Assembly: GCA_963701015.1 (NCBI GenBank)
Contig: OY969556.1
Coordinates: 2,728,001-2,792,000, forward strand
Origin: MFD09286-c1 sp963701015
GTDB taxonomy: Bacteria > Bacteroidota > Bacteroidia > Bacteroidales > DTGW01
Length of the DNA: 64,000 nucleotides
Direction: 5' to 3'
Shown: positions 8,177 to 15,240 of the stretch, piece after piece
Layout: each line of letters begins with the position of its first letter
Position numbering within the stretch: position 1 is the first letter of the stretch
The notes under the pieces: generated by a model
What the model was told of the DNA's origin: nothing
Databases searched by the model: none
Seen by the model: only the letters and a program-made list of their open reading frames with translations
Position numbers and translations under genes: made by a program

Positions 8177-8602
8177 ATGACAATTCAAGAACAAATAAAA
8201 AAGTATATTGATAGCCTGCCTGAACAAAAACGTGCTGACATTGAAACATTGCACTAAGGCATACTTCAAACTTTGCCAGAATGTAAACTATGGTTCTTAG
8301 ATGGTAAAGACGATAACGGCAAAATTATTTCCAATCCCAATATAGGATATGGACTCCAAACAATAAAGTATGCTGACGGAAAGACCAAAGAGTTTTATCA
8401 AATTGGTATCAGTGCAAACACAACAGGAATTTCCGTATATATTATGGGCATTGAAGACAAAAAGTATTTGCCTCAAACCTACGGAAAAACAATAGGCAAG
8501 GCAAGTGTAACGGGTTATTGCATTAAGTTTAAAACGCTAAAAGACATAAATATTGATACACTTGAAACAGCAATAATAGATGGAGTTAAACAGACAAAGT
8601 AA
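8177..8602 (+). pseudogene. DUF1801 (YdhG-like) gene interrupted by one in-frame stop codon
   Basis: A frame starting at ATG 8177 reads MTIQEQIKKYIDSLPEQKRA...ETLH and meets TAA at 8255-8257. The same frame then continues without shift as GILQTLPECKLWFLDGKDD...GISVYIMGIED...GYCIKFKTLKDINIDTL and ends at 8602. Read through, the 141 codons match the usual length and order of DUF1801 proteins, and a Gln (CAA) at the stop position would restore it, so a single C-to-T change is the simplest explanation. TAA is a normal stop throughout the window. An internal start near 8273 would give a protein lacking the N-terminal helix. Confidence 0.85.
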
Positions 8603-8632
8603 CGACAGCAATCAAAGAACAACAAACCCTTC

Positions 8633-9005
8633 ACTGACGCTAGCTTGTAGCTCGTGCATCCATTATATATTAAAAACAAAACCTCGTTTTTGTCTGCCTG
8701 CGTAAGCGTAATATCATTAAGTTAAGTCTCTCACCACCCACAGCCCCTCCCCTCTCTGTTTCACCCTTTTTATTTTCCAATCCTTTATTTGTATTCATTC
8801 TAAGGTTATAATTCCAAAAAACATTTTACTTTTAAGGTGAAAATCAGGGAATTTGTGGGCAGGGATATTTTAATTGTAAAATGAAATAAATTTTATTTTA
8901 TGAATGAAAAGAATTTATTGGATAAAATAAATAATACGTCATATAATGGCAGTTTCCGTAATTAATTGGAAAGATGAGCTCCATTTCATGACGCTTAAAT
9001 AATAT
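8633..9005 (+). repeat. Dispersed repeat R1, copy C
   Basis: A close relative of copy B over its full length of about 370 bp: GACGCTAGCTTG, AACAAAACCTCGTTTTTGTC, CTCTCACCACCCACAGCC, the R1 core (about 8823-8925) and a 3' module with GAGCTCCATTTCATGACGCT. The internal short frame reads MNEKNLLDKINNTSYNGSFRN. It occupies most of the 434-bp spacer 8603-9036 and ends 32 bp before the ATPase gene. Confidence 0.85.
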
Positions 9006-9036
9006 TTGTCTGAAATTTTAAATTAAAATTCTACAT

Positions 9037-10530
9037 ATGATAACAATCGAAGAATTACAAGCTATTAAATTTGGCGAACGAGTTGCAGAAGAGGAAACTC
9101 AGAACTTAATCAAATATTTTGTTGAAACTGATGATTGGCGAAGAGTATTTAATGGAGATATTGATATAATTTATGGTGCAAAAGGTTCTGGCAAGAGTGC
9201 GATATATACAATTCTAGATACCAATACAGAAAAACTTTTTGATAAAAACATTTTACTTACAACAGCAGAGAATCCAAGAGGAGATACTGTTTTTGAAGGA
9301 TTGACATATGATCCGCCAACAGGAGAAACTGAATTTGTAAGACTTTGGAAATTGTATTTTATTGTTATAACATATGCGGAATTTGAGAAATGGCAAAACG
9401 AAAATATCTATTTTAATGAGTTAAAAAAATTATTAGAATATTCTGGATTAATTCCACCGCAAAAGGGATTAAAATCAATATTAAAAGTATGCAGAGATTA
9501 TGTTCGGCAAATATTGAACATTGAGTCATTCCAGCCCGGAATTGATTTGAATGAAGCAACAGGAATGCCAAAAGGTGTTAATTTCAAAGTTTCATTTCGA
9601 GAGCCAAATAAAAATGAAGTAGATGCAGGAATAAAATCTATTGATTATTTATACAACTTATTAGAAAAAGCTTTAAGGGACACAAAATTTATACTTTGGA
9701 TAGCTGTTGATAGATTAGATGTTGCATTTACTGAGAATCTCGAATTAGAAACAAATGCTTTAAAAGCATTATTTAAAGTTTATCGTGATTTAACTCCATT
9801 GAATTATTTAAAAATAAAGATATTTCTAAGAGATGATATATGGCGGCGACTAACGGAAGAAGGATTTAGAGAGGCAAGTCATATAACAAAAACATTAACT
9901 ATTAATTGGTCAAAAGAGACAATTGTTAATTTGATTATTCGTAGGCTTCTATATAATCAGCAAATAATTGATAAGTTTAAATTAAATAAGAGCGATATTT
10001 TGTTAGACTATAAAAAGCAGGAAGAGCTATTTTATAGATTCTTTCCAACAAAAATTGAGATTGGAGAAAAACAATCTAAAACAATTGAATGGATTCTCGG
10101 TCGAATAAGAGATGGGAAAGGAATAATTGCACCAAGAGAAATAATTCATCTTTTCAATGAAGCTATAAAAGAGCAAATTAAGAAATTGCAAATAGGTCAA
10201 ATTGATTTGGAAGGTGATAATTTAATAGGACGAAACGCTTTTAAAATAGCTCTTGATGCTGTCTCAAAAGTTAGATTAGAACAGACTATTTATGCTGAAT
10301 ATCCAAGCCTAAAAACATTTATTCAAAAACTTGAATCTGAAAAGACGGATCAGCGTATAGATTCTTTAGCAAGAGTTTGGTCTTTATCTGAAGAAGAAAC
10401 TAAAATTTATGCTAAAAAACTGGTTGACATAGGCTTTTTTGAAGAAAAAGGTGATACCCTGAATCCTAAATATTGGGTTCCATTTATTTATCGCAATGAA
10501 TTAAATATGGTGCAAGGTGCAGCTGATTAA
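9037..10530 (+). CDS. P-loop ATPase, Sll1717-family type
   Basis: This 497-residue protein has a Walker A motif GAKGSGKS at residues 47-54 and a hydrophobic strand ending in acids, ILWIAVDRLD, at about 223-232 as Walker B. The opening IKFGERVAEEET and a YFVETDDWRRVFNGDIDIIYG lead-in match what I know as the Sll1717-type P-loop ATPases. The C-terminal region is helical and may include a winged-helix segment (SLARVWSLSEEETKIYAKKLVDIGFF). It could be a STAND/KAP-like switch ATPase. The next gene on the same strand is a coiled-coil membrane protein, separated by an attC-like repeat. Role unknown; a defence or stress module is inferred from context. Confidence 0.8.
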   Translation: MITIEELQAIKFGERVAEEETQNLIKYFVETDDWRRVFNGDIDIIYGAKGSGKSAIYTILDTNTEKLFDKNILLTTAENPRGDTVFEGLTYDPPTGETEFVRLWKLYFIVITYAEFEKWQNENIYFNELKKLLEYSGLIPPQKGLKSILKVCRDYVRQILNIESFQPGIDLNEATGMPKGVNFKVSFREPNKNEVDAGIKSIDYLYNLLEKALRDTKFILWIAVDRLDVAFTENLELETNALKALFKVYRDLTPLNYLKIKIFLRDDIWRRLTEEGFREASHITKTLTINWSKETIVNLIIRRLLYNQQIIDKFKLNKSDILLDYKKQEELFYRFFPTKIEIGEKQSKTIEWILGRIRDGKGIIAPREIIHLFNEAIKEQIKKLQIGQIDLEGDNLIGRNAFKIALDAVSKVRLEQTIYAEYPSLKTFIQKLESEKTDQRIDSLARVWSLSEEETKIYAKKLVDIGFFEEKGDTLNPKYWVPFIYRNELNMVQGAAD

Positions 10531-10539
10531 AATACTTCA

Positions 10540-10671
10540 GCCAACACGCGCTCATAAGTAATGACGGGTTTTATATTGTTTTTGAAATTAGTTCATATAA
10601 TTATAATTTGCAAGTATTTTGATAAAGAAGTTCTTCGAAATCCGTCAATAGTTATAGCGCAAAACGTTGGC
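10540..10671 (+). other. attC-like long imperfect inverted repeat between ATPase and coiled-coil genes
   Basis: Left-arm blocks GCCAAC (10540-10545), GCGCT (10548-10552) and TGACGG (10562-10567) pair in order with GTTGGC (10666-10671), AGCGC (10656-10660) and CCGTCA (10642-10647). The segments between also mostly pair (ATAAGTAA against its near complement). Base C10553 is unpaired on one arm, like the extrahelical bases of attC sites, and the spacer is asymmetric next to the outer box. The loop is about 70 nt. It begins 10 bp after the ATPase stop codon and ends 23 bp before the next start. Confidence 0.55.
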
Positions 10672-10693
10672 AACATAATAAAAAACTAAACAT

Positions 10694-12004
10694 ATGAAAC
10701 AAACGACACAAAACATTTATAATGTTTTAAAACAGCAGAGTAATATAGATGGTTTTAATCAATTAAAAAGTAATAATCCAACATATATTTTTCAGGAGAC
10801 AAGTATAACTGAATCTTATGATAGTTTTGTAAGAATTGCAGACCTGATTATAAAAACGGCAGATAATAACTTATTTGACAATATTCCTTTCTCAAAAAGA
10901 AATCAAATTTGGAGTGCTGTTTCCACAATTAATCAACATGTAAATCAATGCAGACAATTTAGTTTTAATTTCAGTAATGGAAATGTTGTAAACTTAGCAA
11001 ATTCTATAATTCAACAGACAAATAATCTAATAGACTTTGTAGAAACAGCTAATTTATTTGCCAAATCAATTGGACTTGAAGACTATAAAGAAGAAATAAA
11101 AAATTTATCTGGAGTTAGGAAAAAATACCTTGACCTCTTAAAACAGTTAAATGAGCTAGATAAATTACAAACTCAAACTGACGAAGTTTTTAAAGTTGCA
11201 AATCAAACTAATGATGATATTAATAAAATATTAACTGAGATAAAAGAAAAACTTAAAAACATAACTCAACTAGAAATAGATGTCGCTGGGAATGCTAAGA
11301 AAACAAATGAAGTTAGTATTCTAATCAAAGAAAGTGAGAAAGAAATCGAAGGCAAAAAACTTCAGGTAAATACATTTGCTGGAAACATTGAGGAGTATAA
11401 AGCAGCTATTAAAATCTTACAAGAGGAGGCTGAAAAAATCATTTCAAAAGAAAAAGTCATTGATGATTTAATACTTCAAGCTGAAAAAGCATTAAATTTA
11501 AAATCTGCCCAAGGGATTAGTGCAGCATTTTCAACACAATATCATACAGCAAATGAAACAGGAATTTTAAAAATTCAAGGGAAGAAAATTAATCTATGGT
11601 TAATTGGAGCATCGGTATTTATATTATCAGCATTAGGGATAACGATATGGATTGCAACTGGACATTTAGGTAGCAATGGTATAGGTATCAGTCTTATTGT
11701 TGCTCGAATTGTTGCTGTAGCAATATCAATAACAGGTGCAACTTTTTGTGCTAAACAATTTATTAAACAAAGAAATATTGCTGAAGATTATGCGTATAAA
11801 GCTGTGCTTTCTAAATCAATAATCGCTTTTGCAGATGAAATTAGAAAGAAAGACCCACAAAAAGTTGCTGAATACTTGACAAAAGTATTAGATGAAATAC
11901 ATAAAGATCCATTAAGACCCAGAGACGATAAAGATGAAAAAGATTTCAATTTTTTGCCTACAAGTTTAATGGAAAAAATTGTTGAGAAAATTGGAAATAA
12001 ATAA
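10694..12004 (+). CDS. Coiled-coil protein with two transmembrane helices
   Basis: This 436-residue protein has an N-terminal helical region. A long coiled coil rich in Glu, Lys and Leu spans about residues 140-275 (for example ILTEIKEKLKNITQLEI, IKESEKEIEGKKLQV). Two membrane helices follow, at about 300-321 (LWLIGASVFILSALGITIWI) and 329-352 (IGISLIVARIVAVAISITGA), and the C-terminal domain is charged. There is no signal peptide and no enzymatic motif. The arrangement of a sensing coil plus hairpin membrane anchor resembles membrane effectors paired with ATPases in defence systems, but I do not recognise the family. It follows the P-loop ATPase on the same strand. Confidence 0.75.
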   Translation: MKQTTQNIYNVLKQQSNIDGFNQLKSNNPTYIFQETSITESYDSFVRIADLIIKTADNNLFDNIPFSKRNQIWSAVSTINQHVNQCRQFSFNFSNGNVVNLANSIIQQTNNLIDFVETANLFAKSIGLEDYKEEIKNLSGVRKKYLDLLKQLNELDKLQTQTDEVFKVANQTNDDINKILTEIKEKLKNITQLEIDVAGNAKKTNEVSILIKESEKEIEGKKLQVNTFAGNIEEYKAAIKILQEEAEKIISKEKVIDDLILQAEKALNLKSAQGISAAFSTQYHTANETGILKIQGKKINLWLIGASVFILSALGITIWIATGHLGSNGIGISLIVARIVAVAISITGATFCAKQFIKQRNIAEDYAYKAVLSKSIIAFADEIRKKDPQKVAEYLTKVLDEIHKDPLRPRDDKDEKDFNFLPTSLMEKIVEKIGNK

Positions 12005-12178
12005 TACAACTGCCCTCAACCGCTAATCGCAGTATGTGAATAAAAGAGAAAAGAATTAAAGGGCTGAACCCAGATTGCTTCTACGCTTTTTTATTCATTA
12101 GTTATTAATTAAATTCAATCCCCCTCTCCCATTTCCAAAGGGTAAATCAACCACTGCTTATACTTAATTCCAAGTCAT
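12005..12178. other. Spacer after the coiled-coil gene
   Basis: No gene. An inverted repeat (TGAATAAAA near 12038 and TTTTTTATTCA near 12088) could act as a weak terminator or the arm of another cassette end. The rest shows nothing recognisable. Confidence 0.4.
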
Positions 12179-12662
12179 ACACTTTTCTGGACACTCTAGG
12201 GTCAATATATTCCGGATTATTGGGTTCACGGGTTTGCTTATTTGTCTTTTTGGTTCAATGGGTTTAACCAAGTGCATAATTTGTTCAACCACCACTTTCT
12301 TTAAGCTACATTTTGGTTAGGTTGGTTCAACCCTTGGTTAAGTTGGTTTAACCGTTGGTTAATTGGGTTCAACCATTTGTTAAGTTAGTTCAACCGTTGG
12401 TTAGTTGGGTTCAACCCTTGGTTAAGTTAGTTCAACCGTTGGTTTTTTGTGTTCAACCCTTGGTTAAGTGGGTTTAACCCTTGGTTAAGTTGGTTTAACT
12501 GGTCTCCAAGTTGGTTCAACCCGTGGTTTATTTGGTTTAACAATCGGTTAGGTGGGTTCAACCCTTGGTTAAATTGGTTCAACCGTAGGTTAAGTTGGTT
12601 CTACTATTTAAACGCTCTTTGGGTAGACTCCATTAAACTGTGGAGAGTGTCCAAAAAAGTGT
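12179..12662. mobile_element. MITE-like element or IS remnant with 19-bp terminal inverted repeats
   Basis: The left end ACACTTTTCTGGACACTCT (12179-12197) and the reverse complement of the right end (12644-12662), ACACTTTTTTGGACACTCT, differ at one base. The 484-bp interior carries no transposase and is filled by the 21-bp minisatellite. A third copy of the same end occurs alone at 28317-28336. I see no clear target-site duplication next to the ends. This may be a decayed IS or a non-autonomous element; the IS family is not certain. Confidence 0.65.
12221..12605. repeat. 21-bp minisatellite (GGTTCAACCCTTGGTTAAGTT-type units)
   Basis: From 12324 to 12596 thirteen units follow without length change, with consensus GGTTCAACC(C/G)TTGGTTAA and a variable last three bases. 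Degenerate units extend back to about 12221. Each unit has internal symmetry (GGTT..AACC and ..GGTT). Because 21 is divisible by three, one frame gives a heptad FNPWLSW-like peptide from 12449, but stop codons break that frame upstream (TAG at 12428), so it is not considered coding. No spacers separate the units, so this is not a CRISPR array. Confidence 0.9.
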
Positions 12663-12674
12663 GTTAAAACGAAA

Positions 12675-12704
12675 GGGCTGCCATGTATTCACTACAAGCA
12701 GCCC
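12675..12704 (-). terminator. Terminator for the fibronectin-III protein gene
   Basis: Perfect 7-bp arms GGGCTGC (12675-12681) and GCAGCCC (12698-12704), with a T-rich run after the stem on the minus strand (TTTCGTTTT). It lies 59 bp beyond the stop codon of the minus-strand gene and just outside the inverted-repeat element. Confidence 0.7.
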
Positions 12705-12762
12705 CATCTTAAAATTAAAAAATAGTATATTCTATGTTTACATTCCCCTTGATTGTATATTG

Positions 12763-13398
12763 TTAAATAATTACAATAGAAACTACCTGGCTCCATGAGC
12801 CTTCACCATTTTTGGTTACTCCATTATACCTGAAATAATAGGTTAAACCGGGAGTAAGCCCCGTAACGGTGGTTTTACTGGTTAATGTAACAGGCAAATC
12901 AGTCCATGTTTTACCATCGGTACTCATTTGCCATTTGTACGATGCACGGCGGGCAATTGCCTTTACCACTAAATTTGCCGAACCCGAAACATTGCCATGC
13001 AATACTTCGAAATCGGTTTTTGAATGGCTGCCAGCCTGCTTTACATCCATGCCTGCGCTTCGTATAATGGCCAGCGCATTTACAGGGTTGTTATCGGCAA
13101 TTATTTGCACGTAAGCCTGGTATGCCCTAAGGTCTTTAATAACAATTTCCTTTTTGGCATCACGGGCTTCAACTGAACCTTTTACCTTGGTCAGAGCCAG
13201 CGATTCAGCAGCGTCTAACGCATTTATATCTGCGGTAACGGTGGGTAACGCTGGTACATTACTCGGAAAAGGTAAAGGACAATAAGTGTTCCCAGTCATA
13301 GACTGCACTACATTTTTTCCTTTACTACTTAATTGTGGAACAGATTGCGGTAAATTTAACACCACAACTTCCCTACGGATTACTTTTTTATTTGCCAT
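12763..13398 (-). CDS. Fibronectin type III domain protein
   Basis: 211 residues, no signal peptide. The N-terminal 130 residues are helical and charged (LDAAESLALTKVKGSVEARD, IKDLRAYQAYVQIIADNNP). The C-terminal 80 form a fibronectin type III-like sandwich: SYKWQMSTDGKTWTDLPVT, then TTVTGLTPGLTYYFRYNGVT, ending GEGSWSQVVSIVII. Similar short FnIII proteins are common in Bacteroidota, and their function is not established. Its GC content looks higher than that of its neighbours. It is transcribed alone toward the terminator at 12675. An export route is not evident. Confidence 0.8.
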   Translation of the reverse strand: MANKKVIRREVVVLNLPQSVPQLSSKGKNVVQSMTGNTYCPLPFPSNVPALPTVTADINALDAAESLALTKVKGSVEARDAKKEIVIKDLRAYQAYVQIIADNNPVNALAIIRSAGMDVKQAGSHSKTDFEVLHGNVSGSANLVVKAIARRASYKWQMSTDGKTWTDLPVTLTSKTTVTGLTPGLTYYFRYNGVTKNGEGSWSQVVSIVII

Positions 13399-13716
13399 AC
13401 TAATATGGGTTTAGAATTGATAATTAAATTTTAAATAAATAAATCATTCAACAATATTTGGGTTTAAACATTGAATATTTGAGAAAAATAAAAACAAAAT
13501 TTTATAAAAACAAATTTTCGATGAAATAATTTTTCAATAACAGTTAATATGTTTTAACTATTAACCTGCCGGCGCAAGCGTACACTTGTGCTACAAATGC
13601 GTTTGAAGAAATTAATTCCAAGTAGGGTTGCTCGAAGAAAGCCCTGTTGCGAAGAAAATCCCCCTACCCCCTTTTACTAAGGGGGAATTATTTCCAGGCA
13701 TGTATTTCATTAAAAT
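13399..13716. repeat. Spacer with the R2 head module
   Basis: AT-rich promoter-side DNA of the FnIII gene up to about 13560. From about 13562 comes repeat sequence: GCAAGCGTACACTTGTGC (a relative lies at about 28095), then AGTAGGGTTGCTCGAAGAAA / GCCCTGTTGCG, and CCCCCTTTTACTAAGGGGG (13669-13687). The last two blocks recur at 19889-19953, and degenerate versions at 32702-32784, 4469 and 2606. The C5/G5 pair forms a hairpin of its own. Confidence 0.75.
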
Positions 13717-14765
13717 GCTTTGCGTGTAGGGCGTCCACGGATAGTGCGATCCGAAAGCCAAAGTGCCTATCCCCAACACCTTTACTCCCTTCGGTCATGA
13801 GATCGCTTCGCTTAGTTCCAAAAGAAAGGGGCTTTAAGAATTAATTTATGTTGCGCCAAATTTATAATTTCTTTCACCCTCTCCTAGGGAGAGGGCCGGA
13901 GAGAGGCATCTTCCCTTGTCTTGACACAAAAAGAAGCAAAACTTAGCGAAGCGTTCTCATAAGACGTAGTCGAGTAAAACTCAAGATCATCCGAACCCCC
14001 TCGCTCAAAGCTAACGCTGGCTCACGCGGATGATCAGGCCAACGCTCTTTCATGCTTTGCACGATAAGAAAATAATGCAATAATTTGCTTTGCGTGTTGG
14101 GGGTCCACGGATTGTGCGATCCGAAAGCCAAAGTGCCTATCCCCAACCCCTTTACTCCCTTCGGTCATGAGATCGCTTCGCTTAGTTCCAAAAGAAAGGG
14201 GCTTTAAGAATTAATTTATGTTGCGCCAAATTTATAATTTCTTTCACCCTCTACTAGGGAGAGGGTCGGAGAGAGGCATCTTCCCTTGTCTTGACACAAA
14301 AAGAAGCAAAACTTAGCGAAGCGATCTCATGAGACGTAGTCGAGTAAAACTTAAGATCATCCGAACCCCCTCGCTCAAAGCTAACGCTGGCTCACGCGGA
14401 TGATCGGGCCAACGCTCTTTCATGCTTTGCATGATAAGATAATATTTCATCAAATTGCATTGCGTGTAGGGCGTCCACGGATTGTGCGATCCGAAAGCCA
14501 AAGTGCCTATCCCCACCCCCTTTCCTAAAGAAAGGGGCTTTAAGAATTAATTTATGTTGCGCCAAATTTATAATTTCTTTCACCCTCTCCTAGGGAGAGG
14601 GCCGGAGAGAGGCATCTTCCCTTGTCTTGACACAAAAAGAAGCAAAAAACTCAAGATCATCCGAACCCCCTCGCTCAAAGCTAACGCTGGCTCACGCGGA
14701 TGATCAGGCAAACGCTCTTTCATGCTTTGCATGATAAGAAAAGCAAAGTCTTTTTCCATCCCTTG
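13717..14765. repeat. R2 tandem array, 370-bp units (two full, one shortened)
   Basis: Units start at GCTTTGCGTG-like sequence at 13717, 14087 and 14457, exactly 370 bp apart. Each contains GTGCGATCCGAAAGCCAAAG, a block TCACCCTCTCCTAGGGAGAG, CTTGTCTTGACACAAAAAGA, a stem with arms GATCATCCG and CGGATGATC, and a CATGCTTTGCATG-like hairpin. The third unit lacks two blocks of about 40 bp that are present in the others. Reading frames here (for example ...MKERWPDHPREPALALSEG) recur with the DNA repeat and end at unit boundaries, so I do not treat them as genes. Related single copies are at 19664-20205 and 28375-28610. Confidence 0.9.
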
Positions 14766-14842
14766 CATGACTAAAGGTGAATTTAAAATTGTATTTTCCC
14801 CTTTAGAACTGAGCATAGTGTCATCAAGAACGAAATGAATAA

Positions 14843-14980
14843 AAGTGGATTAATTTTGTGGTATTTGAGGAGTCAAATTTGGAAAAAAGGTTTGGAGATG
14901 AATATCGGGATTACAAAAATAATGTTCCAAGATGGATTCCTCGATTTAAACAATTTAAACCAGATTCAAAATCAAGCTAA
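14843..14980 (+). pseudogene. C-terminal remnant of an isoprenylcysteine methyltransferase-like gene
   Basis: The frame from 14843 to the stop at 14978-14980 encodes ...VVFEESNLEKRFGDEYRDYK followed by NNVPRWIPRFK. The EE..L...FG.EY..Y...VPRW pattern is the conserved C-terminal SAM-binding end of ICMT/PEMT-type membrane methyltransferases. The expected membrane helices upstream are missing, because the frame is closed by TAA at 14840 and the R2 array precedes it. The gene is therefore truncated, probably by repeat-mediated rearrangement. Such methyltransferases accompany type III polyketide synthases in some bacteria (BpsB with BpsA in Bacillus), and a type III PKS lies 2.6 kb away on the other strand. 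Confidence 0.7.
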
Positions 14981-15240
14981 AATATAAAACCAACTGTAAA
15001 TTACACCCAATAGGGGTTTTAGTGGGACTTGCGAGTCATAAAGATTTTGCTATATATGTGTATCGGGATTCATCCTGCGATCAAATGCTGCACTATACTC
15101 AGTCGTGAACGATGATAAACTTAAAATAAATTGCACATTTATCAAATAAACCCATAAACTAGTATATCCAATAATAGGTGTCGCTACATTGCTATTGCTA
15201 AAAAGACTAACAGGTAGAAAAGCAAAGGATGTTATAGCTA
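14981..15240. other. Spacer downstream of the FAD monooxygenase
   Basis: No gene with a start codon. On the minus strand an open frame (15289 down to a TAG at 15050-15052) overlaps the end of the monooxygenase gene in another frame. It encodes a hydrophobic stretch (GILIAITSFAFLPVSLF ... IIGYTSLWVYLINVQFIL) with no ATG. It could be the decayed tail of a membrane-protein gene; I could not identify it. Confidence 0.3.

Noticed and set aside
12221..12605. Possible CRISPR array
   Set aside because: Units of 21 bp follow each other with no unique spacers, and no cas gene is present.
12449..12667. Reading frame with a FNPWLSW heptad repeat
   Set aside because: It follows only from the 21-bp period of the minisatellite. 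Upstream units in the same frame contain a stop (TAG at 12428) and there is no proper start.
13943..14816. Minus-strand frames with MKERWPDHPREPALALSEG in several R2 copies, also 19929-20300
   Set aside because: They repeat exactly with the non-coding R2 sequence, change ends between copies and lack any conserved fold. They are repeat shadows.
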